Below, in pieces: positions 30,528 to 41,470 of a DNA stretch of 64,000 nucleotides. The position numbers were made by a program, and so were the translations under genes. The notes beneath the pieces are model-generated. The model was not told the DNA's origin and ran no database searches. It saw only the letters and a program-made list of their open reading frames with translations. Source of the DNA: Symsagittifera roscoffensis (Eukaryota > Xenacoelomorpha > Acoela > Convolutidae); assembly GCF_963678635.1 (NCBI RefSeq), contig NC_087070.1, positions 5,988,539-6,052,538 of the forward strand, read 5' to 3'. Positions within the stretch are counted from its first letter, which is position 1; every line of letters begins with the position of its first letter.

Positions 30528-31876
30528 TGTTCTACTTGAACGACGTGGTCATAGCGACACCCACCTTGGCAGATCACATCGACAGACCCAACGAGGTCTT
30601 CCACTGCACGAAGAGAATCGGCTTGAAATGCAAACCATCGAAATGTGAGATCCTTAGAGACTCAATCAAATAATATGGAAGTATGGTAGACAGGCATGAC
30701 GTGAGGCCGGATCCGGACGCTGAGGAGGCCGTGCTAACATGGAATACCCTCAGAACGGACACACAGCTCATGAGTTTCCTGGGATTTGCCAATTATTATC
30801 TCGAGTTTATAAAGGGATACGCAGATAAGGTGTACCCAATGCAGCAACTGATGCGCAACAAAGAAAAAAATTCGAGCGGAACGAAAAAGCTCAGGCAGCT
30901 TTCGAGAATTTATAGCGGGAATTGCGCGAAGCGCCAGTGCTAGGCATGCCGATGGAGAAAGGCATGTACGTTCTCGACAGTGATGTTTCAGTAGTAGCCA
31001 TCTCAGGAATACTGCATCAGGAACAAGAATGGAATGAGAGAACAGTTCTCCGTCCCATCGCATATGGCAGTAAAGTGTTGAGTGATACTGAAATGAATTA
31101 TGGAGCCCGGAAAGCAGAAGTTTTTGCGGTAGTCACATTCGTGGAGAAGCACCGCGCATACTTGGGGAGCGCTACCTTTAAGTTACGCGTGGACAACAGA
31201 TCGTTATCCTGGTTGAAGACGTACACGTTGGGCCAGAGCTATATTGGTCGGTGGATAGTCAGGTTAAATGGCTACCACATGATAACTGAGCACAGGGTGG
31301 TGACAAACACCAAAATACTGACAGTCTCAGCAAGAAGACTGAGTTTTACAAAAGATTAGAAAGGAAGTAAGCCAATCAGGCGGAAATTAAGGAAGGGTTC
31401 TCGTTTCTGGACAAGAAACTTGTGAAGCGCTTCATTTGCGAGATGGCTGGACAAGTCTTGCATCCAATTCCGGGACACCCCGAGTTACCAGTGGAGGAGG
31501 CAGCAGAAATAAAGATCTTACCTAAAGAGGACCTGGTGCCTTTGGATATGTAGCTACGCTCAAACCTGGTCCAACAGGAACTCTTTCGTATGAACATAAA
31601 CAGCCTCTCATTGCTGGAAAAAACGGTGCAGGTCACACTACAAGTGATACAGATGCTGGGTGGATTATTGGAGAGAGAAGTGTCTAGAGATGACCCAGAA
31701 CGGGCAGCAAACATAGCATCGCTGACAGTCAGTGAGAAAGTAAGGATCATGCCATCAAGTTGCCACCACAAGGAAAACTAAAGGGATTGTAGGATGGTGG
31801 TTCAGCAACTAGTATCTTTGATTCCTCAGAGCGTTTTGATGAGGACATCAAACAAACAAAAAGAACAGGAGATCGG
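30528..31876 (+). repeat. Tandem unit U2 (1,349 bp), broken RT-RNase H
   Basis: Starts TGTTCTAC after GATCGG. YVDD is changed here to YLND. RNase H (30,922-31,359) is otherwise readable (YVLDSDVSVVAISGILHQ). It shares the TAA, the TAG and the one-base loss with the other units. Confidence 0.9.
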
Positions 31877-33226
31877 TGTTCTACGTGGACGACGTGGTCA
31901 TAGCGACACCCACCTTGGCAGATCACATCGACAGACTCAACGAAGTCTTCCACTGCATGAAGAGAATGGGCTTGAAATGCAAACTATCGAAATGTGAGAT
32001 CCTTAGAGACTCAATCAAATAATTGGGAAGTATGGTAGACAGGCATGACGTGAGGCCGGATCCGGACGCTGAGGAGGTCGTGCTAACATGGAAGACCCTC
32101 AGAACGGACACACAGCTCATGAGTTTCCTGGAATTTGCCAATTAATATCTCGAGTTTATAAAGGGATACGCAGATAAGGTGTATCGAATGCAGCAACTGA
32201 TGCGCAACAAAGAAAAAAAATTCGAGTGGAACGAAAAAGCTCAGGCAGCTTTCGAGAATTTATAGCGGGAATTGTGCGAAACGCCAGTGCTAGGCATGCC
32301 GATGGAGAAAGGTATGTACGTTCTCGACACTGATGCCTCAGTAGTAGCCATCTCAGGAATACTGCATCAGGAGCAAGAATGGAATGAGAGAACAGTTCTC
32401 CGTCCCATCGCATGGGCAGTAAAGTGTTGAGTGATACTGAAATGAAATATGGTGCCCGGAAAGCAGAAGTTTTTGCGGTAGTCACATTCGTGGAGAAGCA
32501 CCGCGCATACTTGGGGAGCGCTACCTTTAAGTTACGCGTGGACAACAGAGCGTTATCCTGGTTGAAGACGTACACGTTGGGCCAGAGCTATATTGGTCAG
32601 TGCATAGTCAGGTTAAATGGCTACCACATGATAACTGAGCACAGGGTGCGTGACAAACACCAAAATACTGACAGTCTCAGCAAGAAGACTGAGTTTTACA
32701 AAAGATTAGAAAGGAAGTAAGCCAATCAGGCAGAAATTAAGGAAGGGTTCTCGTTTCTGGACCAGAAACTTATGAAGCGCTTCCCTTGACGAGATGGCTG
32801 GACAAGTCTTGCATCCAATTCCGGGACACCCCGAGTTACCAGTGGAGGAGGCAGCAGAAATAAAGATCTTATCTAAAGAGGACCTGGTGCCTTTGGATAT
32901 GTAGCTACGCTCAAACCTGGTCCAACAGGAACTCTTTCGTATGAGCATAAACAGCCTCTCATTGCTGGATAAAACGGTGCTGGTCACACTACAAGTGATG
33001 CAGATGCTGGGTGGATTATTCGAGAGGAAGTGACTAGAGATGACCCAGAACGGGCAGCAAACATGGCATCGCTGACAGTCAGTGAGAAAGTAAGGATCAT
33101 GCCATCAAGGCGCCAACACAAGGAAAACTAAAGGGATTGTAGGATGGTAATTCAGCTACTAGTATCTTTGATTCTTCAGAGCGTTTTGATGAGGACATCA
33201 AACAAACAAAAAGAACAGGAGATCGG
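31877..33226 (+). repeat. Tandem unit U3 (1,350 bp), broken RT-RNase H
   Basis: YVDD is intact at its start (TACGTGGACGAC, about 31,882). It ends at GATCGG 33,221-33,226 and continues naturally into the linker. The RNase H part is at 32,270-32,720. It shares the same stops and frameshift as U1 and U2, plus private lesions. Confidence 0.9.
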
Positions 33227-33957
33227 AACACAAAGGAAGACTGTCACCTTTGAGGGTCCCGATCAGAAATGGGGAGAAGTTGAAGAAAACCGGGACCAAA
33301 AAAGTTTGTCCGAGGAGAAAGACGTTGAAGAAAAATGTCTAGTTAATGGACAAAACCCGGAACAAGATAGTTTGTCCGGGGAGATGGGTGTTGAAGGATA
33401 TGGTCGTGTAGAGGAAGAAGACCTGGAGCATTAAATTTTGTTTAGATGGATGAGCAGAACGTACATGGCGGAACCTGCTGTGGAGACGTGATTCGTAGCA
33501 GGCTCACCCGTTGACAACAACTCGAGGAATTCAGACATCGACACCTACTCAGACAGAAACTCGAGGACGGGATCAGAATTGCCAGAGTTAGCGATCCACA
33601 CGTTACTGGTGTAAACTCGATTAAGAGACATGGACAGGGAAGTATATCACGACCCTGACAGTGATCGCTACCTGGTACCCAGTGAAAGAATCTTTGATAA
33701 CACAGCAGATGATCTGGAAACAATAGCGGTATCGAAACATTCGATGAGCTTGTTACCGCAGAAGGAAGCAATCAGGAGTGACCTTCAAACGTTCAGACAA
33801 AAGACAGAGCCATTGATGAAAATATGGTGCGTGAAGATGGAAGATGACGCGCATCAGCCCGATGAGCTGGATAGTCAATTGAGTGTTATGAAGACATACT
33901 TACTTGAAGGCGCGATACAGGCTCTCAGACCTACTGAGAGCGGAATGAAATGACCGT
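33227..33957 (+). pseudogene. pol: Pol linker with LSGE repeats, copy B
   Basis: Colinear with copy A 5,830-6,579. Two 66-bp repeats are present at 33,305 and 33,371, plus a third whose core is deleted (33,437). A TAA interrupts it at about 33,432-33,434. The second half (33,630-33,953) reads DREVYHDPDSDRYLVPSER. The function is not recognised. Confidence 0.65.
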
Positions 33958-34186
33958 ATGACGAGCAACTTGAAAAGGTGGATCGAGAATGGGGCACCAG
34001 ACAAGAGAGATCTGGAAGAGGACAGTTACCGTATCCTAAGACAAAACTTTATGCAGAAAGAGGGAAGGTTATGTCTGAACAAGGACGGGATCGTGGCTTG
34101 TAAAAGGCGAAAGGAGGACAAAGTCTTTTACAGATATAATGTGACAAATCTATTGCCGCAAATCTATCAAACGGAACATTATCCTA
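33958..34186 (+). pseudogene. pol: Integrase N-terminal remnant, copy B
   Basis: Matches copy A 6,577-6,793 (SNLKRWIENGAPDKRDLEEDS, then GRLCLNKDGIVACKRR). After YQTEHY it jumps to the sequence equivalent to copy A 8,583, so the integrase core, GPY/F and acidic extension (about 1.8 kb) are deleted. Confidence 0.8.
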
Positions 34187-34189
34187 GAA

Positions 34190-34715
34190 GCAGAAACAGG
34201 CGAAGCTCCTAAGAATCCAGAAAAAAGTAGAGTAGTAGAGTCATGTTGCCAAAATAATACTGCAATAGCATAATACTAACAGATGGCGATTTTATTCTTA
34301 CAAATAGGACCTATGCGATAGCGATCACAGTGGACATGAGTTTTAGGACAGCGTTAGCAGTAGATTTTAAGAGTGAATATAAAAACATAGAATTCCTGTG
34401 GAAGCAAAGACCAGGAATAGGAGGTGTAGCAGCCTTGCCTCCGGCGGCTTCTCAAATACCAGGATAATACCCATGCTTCTTGGTGACGAGAGCGACGGAG
34501 AAGCAGCATGTGGATCCCGAAGACTTAGTTCTGTCCTTGACGAGACTGAGAGACTTCCTAGTGGAAAGGAAGGTGTAGGAACTCTCGCTTCCGGTATACG
34601 ACCCAAACCGAGGACGACTGCATCCACGGGAGCTGTATGCACTGATTATGTAATCTTTTCTGATACTAACATACAAGTGTACTTACATAAGAAATACTAT
34701 TTGAGTATAGGCTGA
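34190..34715 (+). pseudogene. Macro domain of TARG1/OARD1 type, copy B
   Basis: Colinear with copy A 8,590-9,123: DGDFILTN, AIAITVDMSFRTALAVDF, FLVTRATEKQHVDPEDL, LSLTRLRDFLVERKV, LPVYDPNRGRLHPRELYALI, ending at TGA 34,713-34,715. It has stops at about 34,465 and 34,576 plus a frame change late on. It shows that the copy A TGA was GGA. As in copy A, the loop expected to be GCGLD reads YDPNRG. Confidence 0.65.
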
Positions 34716-35074
34716 GTGTAGGTAAGGTGTAGGATGTGTTATGTTATATGTGATATGTTAGGTGTTATGTTGTTAGGACCTTTGTCATGGAAGTGTTAGT
34801 GACCACGAATGACCGAACGAAGATCTTAGGATTATATCCAAAGTTTGGACTGTCCACTTTTAGGTCAAATTCCAAGATTTTAGAAATGAACTGATTGTAA
34901 TAAATTTCAAATCAAAATCTTTTTATCCGACTGTATTAAATCAAGTTTAACGCAAATCTGGAGCAATGTTGACAAAAGTGATACTCGTGACCTCTTTTCT
35001 AGATCATGGTTGATCATTTAATTATTCATCAGTTTTCAATTGCGCAAACAGATAATCAAACCGAATCAAACGAA
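34716..35074 (+). other. Spacer between macro domain and ORF2, copy B
   Basis: 360 bp without a gene, colinear with copy A 9,124-9,498. It contains a decayed TGTTATRTG run at about 34,735-34,770. Confidence 0.5.
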
Positions 35075-36064
35075 ATGGAAAACTTTGACTTGAATGAGCT
35101 GATTGACCTAGCGAAGGCTTATGAAGCACCGATGATAGATGCGGTCTGTCGCCGGCTCATGGATCGAGACTTCGCTTTGGAGGACTCAGAGGTAGTCATT
35201 CTGCTGGCCACCTTAATAAACATCTTATGGCACGACAACCGTGGGGACCGCCCCACGGAAGTCTTATTGATGGCCGCTTATGGACAGCAGGGAGTACTAG
35301 ACCGCTCAAGCATGAGGGTTATGAGGTGGAGAAACGGGGCTCTCTCAAGAAGTGACTTGGCGAACAAGCCTGGATTGGGAAGTTGCAGGACCTACCAGCC
35401 AGGTGAGATGCCTCTCCCGACCAAGCCTAGGCCTGGACTGAGAAGGATGTATTAAGAAATGAATAGCGAGGCAGCTTCGTCTAATTCACAATTGGGAGCA
35501 GCTGTGCCACCGAAACGGGCGAGAGTAGAGGAGGAACACCAGACGAACGAGACGATGAAAGATCTGAAGGAAACGAAAGACGAACTGGAGGTAGTTATAG
35601 AAGCCTTGCTCAGAATAGAAGAAGACCGAGACATGTAGAGGAGAATGTTCAAGGATTGCAATAAGAAGCAGGGCAAGGAGATAGAAGGCTTGAGGAAGAA
35701 TATAAGGAGCGATCGGAACGACTGGCATTAACGATAGCAGTAGAAAGAACAAAACCTGCAAGGGATGTTCCTCGTTGGCAGTCCCAGATTGAGCTTCTAA
35801 CGCCTCGCGAACTCAACCAAACAACGGAAGAGCGACAATACTGGATCCAAGTGACATCCTAGGTAATCCAGTCGTGTAGCAAACTATTCTAAAGCTTATA
35901 GAAACTGCTGGACGACTTGTAGCGAAAAGGAATGTGACAGGTTCCGGGGTGACGGCACCCTATGGAACGATTGCAGAGTGGAGCTCTCATTGGAAGTAAT
36001 GAAGAGAACGGGAGCTGTTGCCGCGAGGAAACCAACAAAGACCTCAAAAGTCTCTTAGGGGAAG
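35075..36064 (+). pseudogene. ORF2 N-terminal part (helical and coiled coil), copy B
   Basis: ATG 35,075 (MENFDLNELIDLAKAYEAPM) opens a frame to TAA 35,453-35,455. Colinear fragments continue to about 36,060 (coiled coil 35,500-35,720, with a TAG at about 35,636). The N-domain is better preserved than in copy A (no stop at codon 16). Two versions with the same N-terminal Met support this as the true ORF2 start. Confidence 0.6.
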
Positions 36065-36725
36065 ATAAGGTTAATGCCTATGAAGGAAGTGTCTCGCGTA
36101 TTTGACGTACAGACGAACAGCCAGATTAAGAACAACTTCACAGGAGTTCCAGATAGGGACATGCAAGCATGTTTCAACCAATCCACGTGGAGTCCAGCAA
36201 AGAATGCGCAAGAACCGCCTCTCGGGACGTCACATTTGATATTGGGCGATAGTCTGGTGAGAGTTCTGCAGAACTTAAGAACCTCATGGATCACTACGGT
36301 GATGTCCTTTGGAGGCGCCACGATAGCCCAATTATATCGAATGGTGGAGTAGATGAATCCAGGAAGAATTCCGGACACAATGATTTTAATAGGCACAAAC
36401 AATGTGTCCAGGAGCTCGGACGAGAAAGAAGCTCAATGAGAATCGATGATGGTATGCCTTTTCACCACGCTATGGCAGAAATTTCTGTGCGCGGTACTGA
36501 CCGTCTGCACCATACCGATGAGCACGACAACGCTATCGTCGACAGGAAGAAGACACAATAAAAGAGTCATCAGTTGGAACAACATCGTGCGAAATCTGGC
36601 GCGTCATAATGCTGGACGAATGATCCTGATGGATTTAGAACCTGAGCTGAGAGCTATGATTCAGGCCAGATTAACCACTGATGTTTACATTTTGACAGTA
36701 TAGAGAGAAGAGGCTGGATGACTCG
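36065..36725 (+). pseudogene. SGNH/GDSL-type hydrolase, copy B
   Basis: Block I (LILGDSLVRVL, about 36,240), block II (SFGGATIAQL) and block III (IGTNNVS, about 36,395) are present. A TAG at about 36,351, a TGA near 36,437 and a frameshift in block V (DVYILTV in place of DGIHFD) destroy it. It is colinear with copy A 10,560-11,215. Confidence 0.75.
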
Positions 36726-37600
36726 TGTCTTCCAGGAACGACTAGATGAGTTGGACGTTGAACTCTTCGATACGGGAGTGCTTAGAGTTGAAGAAGCCAC
36801 GAATGAACCAGCAGTTTCGACCTTCGTGCCTCCTAATTTAGAGACTTAGCTGGGATCAGTCCCAGCAATGCCCCAGGTGCCACAGAGCTCCAGTGAGTAA
36901 GGACAGCGGCCGGAAGTATTATACCGACTGGGCGAAGCACCAGTGAGGAGAACCATTCATCCGTGACGGAGATTGGAACCCGTCAATTCAACACTGGACA
37001 CCAAACTCAGGCACCTCGAGATCGGAAACGACGAGTGCGAGCAGGGAGCAACGACATCCAGACAGAAATTTTTTGATGTGGTCGAGACCCATACCTGCGC
37101 CCTCGCAAGTCTATAAACAAAATCTGATGAAATTGAACCTTCGAACGGTGAAATTTGCAGCCGATGCGATGAGGATGCTGAACGGGGCAAAACTCTCTGA
37201 CTATACTCGATTGTGGGAGTGGAATGATTGATAGCAGCCTGAATCAACTTTAGCTCCGCAACGGCATTAGGATTTGCTGACCTTGAGGGACTGCCTCAAA
37301 TAACACCATGGGTCCAGTAAATGCCAGACCCTTGCAGAACGTAAAAATGGCGAAAAGAATCGAGAAGAGAGGCCAGGAAGATTTCTGACAACTAGAGCAC
37401 CAATAGGCCAACATGTGAAGATGCTTTAACAAGTGCGGGCGCCTCCAATTCACGTGAAAAAAGGGCTTATCCGAAACAAGTAGCCCAAGAAGGTGACGTC
37501 GAAAGATATGGTGATCTGAAATTTCGATTGGACGAGACTACTTTCGCGGCGTACGACTAGGTGGAGATGAGAAAAGCCAAGATATTAGTAGTTGCGAGAT
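36726..37600 (+). pseudogene. ORF2 linker and middle segment, copy B
   Basis: Colinear with copy A 11,219-12,099 with many frame changes. It shows a sense codon at the place of the copy A stop at 11,585 (reads PSQVYKQ near 37,100), so ORF2 continued across this point. Confidence 0.5.
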
Positions 37601-38520
37601 CGGACTTTGTGCATACTTCTCAGTCCTTGTTTTGGCTTGACGTGAAAATAGCAATCGGGGTCCAACGACAAACTGAAATGAACCCGATAACAATAGTGTT
37701 CGACAATGGCAATCGGGGTCCAACGACAAACTGAAGTGACCCCGATAACAATAGTGTTCCCCGGCATAAACGATCACTTGCACACTAGGGGTTTCCTGAG
37801 CAGACTCAGAGAGCCTACAACGGCGGAAGATGCGGTGTGGCCAGCAAAAAAAGATATTCTAGAATCAATGGGCGAGATAATGGACGTGTTAAAAGAAGGA
37901 GCATTTACGTAAATAACACCAAAAGGGATATGCACTCCTTTGCATATGTCTCCTGGATATGCACATCTCCCGAATGGATTGAAGTTCAGGTACGCAATGG
38001 TGGCACTGCTCTCAGAAGGGACGTATGATGTGATCCTATCTGGCCCGAGCCGTGAAGTGGAAGCGAGAACTTTGAGAACACTTAGGACAGAATTACCGGC
38101 AGTATGGTCGGATATATCAAACGCTTTGAGAGGCTTCAAGGACCATTCGCTACACATACTGGTGTTGGATGAAATGTTGGGTTGGATTTGTCCAACTCCA
38201 GCAGGCAGCTCAAGTTGAAGCCAGGAATCAACGACGATCAACGAGTGAGAGTGGCAAGGTCCAATGACTTATGGTTCAGGGGAATGGAGAATAAAAAAGA
38301 AGAGACAGAACTCCAAAGAGACGAAAGCTCTCTTGGAAGCGATGGTTTCGCGCAAAAAGCCATAGGCCAACAAGTGGCTACATTTGACTCCTCGAATAGC
38401 AGCATTAAGCACGGTCGTTTTGAACAAGGCCCAGCGATGATCACAAAGATTCACGCCTACCTGGTAAAGGAGTTAAACTTAGCAGAGAATGCAGAGGGAA
38501 AAGTCAGCCAAATTTGTGAA
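37601..38520 (+). pseudogene. ORF2 GxND-containing domain, copy B
   Basis: Colinear with copy A 12,100-12,960. It reads ITIVFPGINDHLHTRGFLSR (37,740-37,800), SPGYAHLPNGLKF, LRTELPAVWSDISNALRGF and LHILVLDEMLG. A 58-bp tandem duplication interrupts its start. The frame of the second half is at 38,182-38,523. Confidence 0.5.
37651..37766 (+). repeat. 58-bp tandem duplication
   Basis: GCAATCGGGGTCCAACGACA begins at 37,651 and again at 37,709. The two 58-bp copies differ at a few positions. Since 58 is not a multiple of three, it breaks the ORF2 frame. Copy A has one copy. Confidence 0.9.
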
Positions 38521-39290
38521 TAGGATGTGCAAAATAAATCTTGAAGCTTTCTGGACGCAGAATGTGAGAGGAGAAGAAGGCTTCGACAGGAGCGACAGTA
38601 TGCTGGAAGGGTTGGGAGCAAGATGGACCATGCCCTTCCCGGCAAAAGTCTACCCCGCACTCTCTCGTTACCTGATAAGAGAATTCCTGAAAGCGGTTAC
38701 TGAATTGTCCAGAGTAGTGATCCTGGCATTGTTTGTGACGTTCGGATCAAAAAATTTTGTGAAATGACCGGTGGTACTGCTCACCGAGGGAATGCAGAAT
38801 CTACGACTAGACGGGTTCCTGACGTTGATTCCGATTACGCAGGGGAACTTGGGGGGGGGGGGGCTTATGAATTTGACCCGTTAACCCGAGTAATTGAAAG
38901 AAAACGTGAAGAAGTTTGATATGAAACGATCCACGGACTCATGGACTAAGGTAAAATACCAGGGACACACTCTGATTCAGTATCTCCTACAGCAGAATCA
39001 CTTTGGAACAGGAGAAGACAAGACAATTGGAAATGAAGAAGATGTGCGACGTCATGTAGGAGGCATGCCCCTATTGACCGGCTTGAGCTTAGCTATGAGG
39101 ACCGATCCCTTAACGTTAATCAGAGGAACCACTGAACTTGTGACCGTTATAAACGGCCCTGCGGTAATATTCGCGTTCCCTGAAGTTAAGGTGGAAGCAT
39201 ATAGGAGGTCGGTGTTGCACCTGAACCTCAATTCGGCTATGGACGGGAGCGCACTTAATTGGTTGAACAAAAGGTGCTACGCGAGTTGAT
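38455..39290 (+). pseudogene. ORF2 unknown helical domain, copy B
   Basis: Open pieces at 38,489-38,767 and 38,894-39,289 are colinear with copy A 12,888-13,690 (for example LIQYLLQQNHFGTGEDKTI, LSLAMRTDPLTLIRGTTEL). Lesions include a TGA at about 38,765 and a run of 13 G at 38,851-38,863 where copy A has GGGAGG. Confidence 0.5.
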
Positions 39291-39852
39291 GAGTGAAGAT
39301 TTTTTGTTCGCGAAGATAGCAGAGCCAGAGATGACGGCAATAAAGTTTGATGATCATTTCCGTGACCGAATGGTTGAAGTAGAGAGAGGGCACATTGATG
39401 TGTTTCCGAAACTCTGGAATTTGACGCCCTATGACAAGACGAACAGCGAAATAACAAGAATTCCTCGTTTAGTGGCCTCATACCAAAAACTGAAAGGAGA
39501 AACGAAGGACTGGGGCGGTTACAGAAAACTGCCAGAAGAAATACCTGAATTCCCGTTGATGAGGAGTATGTTTCTCGGAGCAGACTTCGTAGTACAAACT
39601 CCCAGTTTAAGAGCCTTTGAGACTAATGAAAGGAGAATGGCGAAGTTCTCTGAAACGATGGACCAGTGGTTTGTGGGCAGAAACGCTGTTGTGCTGCATT
39701 ACACGCAGTTTGTATACACAGATGAGTCGACGAGGAGACGAATGAGTAATGCAGCCATTCCGAAGCCTGGAAGATTTGAGGAAGAGTGGATGAAACTGGA
39801 CCTTTTGCCAACTGTCATGAGAGCAAGGCGGACTTGCGAGAAGCCGCGCTAA
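39259..39852 (+). CDS. ORF2 unknown domain, C-terminal part present only in copy B
   Basis: An open stretch of 197 codons. The first 90 match copy A 13,670-13,940 (EVFPKLWNLRPYDK-like). The rest (PLMRSMFLGADFVVQTPSL, WFVGRNAVVLHYTQFVYTDE) is absent from copy A, where the SGNH duplicate replaces it. No family is recognised. Confidence 0.5.
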   Translation: MVEQKVLRELMSEDFLFAKIAEPEMTAIKFDDHFRDRMVEVERGHIDVFPKLWNLTPYDKTNSEITRIPRLVASYQKLKGETKDWGGYRKLPEEIPEFPLMRSMFLGADFVVQTPSLRAFETNERRMAKFSETMDQWFVGRNAVVLHYTQFVYTDESTRRRMSNAAIPKPGRFEEEWMKLDLLPTVMRARRTCEKPR

Positions 39853-40373
39853 TCGTAATGAGCGTAAAACCAGAATTGGCGATGAGCGGGAAATTGTTGA
39901 TTAGGACTGCACTAGCACCCTTCGGCTGTGAAGAGATCAAGATAAAGCACGGAGAAGAAGAAGATAAATCAGCTGACAGGCTAGTTGTGCCAAAGTTTCC
40001 GGACGAGATGAGGAGTGAAGAGGAAGGATCTTTCAGAGAGGAATCAGAAGCGAGACGATAAGGAGGGAGAAGACCGTCGATCGGAAGCACCCATGCAGCA
40101 GGATCCCGATCAAGCGGGAAAAGACGGCGTTAAGGCCTCGACAGGTGGAGTGTCCAACATAGACTTCATTTTCTTGGACGACTTTGAGATCGGGACAGAT
40201 ACGTTAGAAGGGACGACTGAGCCAGCAGAAGATGAAACTTCCACCTTGGAACCTCCGTCAGCCTTCATGAATATAAGCCGAAATTTGACGGAGAGCAGCT
40301 CTCCTGGTAAGTTGAAAACTATCGAAACAAAACTTTTGATGGAGTCTCCGCGGAGGACAAGAATATAAGGCAC
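39786..40373 (+). pseudogene. ORF2 C-terminal acidic region, copy B
   Basis: Frames at 39,786-40,061 and 40,015-40,368 overlap by a frame change near 40,055. They hold a helical segment (VMSKPELA-like, GKLLIRTALAPFG) then a Glu/Asp/Ser-rich stretch (IDFIFLDDFEIGTDTLEGT). A TAA at about 40,366 ends it. It may be the end of ORF2 or a linker into ORF3. Confidence 0.4.
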
Positions 40374-40389
40374 TGCCCGAGTACTTTTC

Positions 40390-40827
40390 TTGGGAACATT
40401 GCCAGAAGAAGAGTGGGGAGTTCACCAGAGAGACCACGAGAATAGAACGGGGTGTAATATGGACAGAGTTGCCTTCATGAAAGAGGTCTGGACGGAAGTT
40501 CAGTGCTACGGGACCCAGTCTATGTTGAAAACAGGTCTCAACAGACCACTGATAAGAGAGATCCTCAATAAATTGGATGAACGCGAAGGTAGGTTGAGCG
40601 AGGTGTTGATCGATTCGGCCACTGACGAAAGTGAAGTTAGTTCTCCCATAAAGCCAACGCAGCAGGAAGGCAGCAATGAAGTAGTATACCTGTCCAGAAC
40701 TCGAAAAGGCACGATACGATCGAAAATGATGATTAACAAAATCAATGACAAGAAAGTGAAAGTTGGCAGCAAAGTGACCTTAAGAAAAAAACTGGGAGGG
40801 CGAAAGTGGACTCTGAGATCTCAATAA
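40390..40827 (+). CDS. ORF3 N-terminal region, copy B
   Basis: An open stretch of 145 codons with FMKEVWTEVQCYGTQSMLKT, then LIREILNKLDE, a Ser/Glu linker, and a basic end (VYLSRTRKGTIRSKM). The first part aligns with the minus-strand family at the right edge (DFKEELWSTVVKFGEPVLIG, then TGLDEKVRRGLLEKM), which supports it as coding. No family is recognised. Confidence 0.6.
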   Translation: MGTLPEEEWGVHQRDHENRTGCNMDRVAFMKEVWTEVQCYGTQSMLKTGLNRPLIREILNKLDEREGRLSEVLIDSATDESEVSSPIKPTQQEGSNEVVYLSRTRKGTIRSKMMINKINDKKVKVGSKVTLRKKLGGRKWTLRSQ

Positions 40828-41214
40828 AAGCTGTGAATTCAGCCAAGTAAAAGCGTGCCGAAGAAGTCATGGATATGTGGCAAGGGAACGACCGATTGCC
40901 AGGCACAGATAGAAAATTGACCGATGTAACGATGGTCCACCCATCCTCATGGCAGGATTGAGATCAGCCAGTTACAAAACCAAGAGGAGTGACCGCACTC
41001 TGACTAGAGCGAAATTAGAGATAAAAATACTTAGCCAGTGTGGGCAAAGTACCCTACGAGATTTTAGACCATCGTGCATGAACCATGGAAAAAAAGTGTC
41101 ATAGAACATCTGATCCCGGTGGAGCATAACCAATTGACAGTACCGGAAACCGTCTCGATCGACAATCCCGCTGGTGGAAACATGGAGATGATGGACTAGA
41201 GAAACTCGGCTAGT
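40828..41214 (+). pseudogene. ORF3 region between N-terminus and T1, decayed, copy B
   Basis: No frame longer than about 50 codons is conserved. It ends with the start of T1 (LTVPETVSIDNPAGGNMEMM, a TAG, then RNSA), cut at 41,214 by a jump to the 3' small-ORF module. Confidence 0.4.
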
Positions 41215-41440
41215 CGATGTGACGTGGATAAAAGTGATTTCATGCATTTTGTAAAGTCTGTTCGATGGCACTGTACCATTTTAATGAATAACACGAGACT
41301 CAATGAGGAAGACCTTGACCGGGCTGTCCGGGGAGTATGTGACATTCGACCAGAATGGCGCCAAAATGCATGGCAACTTCGAAAATTTATTGTAATCGTA
41401 GAATGGGAGGATTGACAGTTTTGGTGGATTAACTGTACTG
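41215..41440 (+). CDS. 3' small-ORF module, copy in B (1)
   Basis: Reads CDVDKSDFMHFVKSVRWHC ... VRGVCDIRPEWRQNAWQLRK and ends at TGA 41,413-41,415. It has a three-base insertion relative to the others, which keeps the frame (NEEDLD against NEDID). It is attached directly to a second start of T1 at about 41,470, a junction repeated at 46,340, 48,560 and 51,800. Confidence 0.5.
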
Positions 41441-41470
41441 ATTGTACATAATCGTATTAACTGTACATAA

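Noticed and set aside
38851-38863. Run of 13 G as a possible G-quadruplex or regulatory element
   Set aside because: A single homopolymer replacing GGGAGG of copy A; more likely slippage or a sequencing error.
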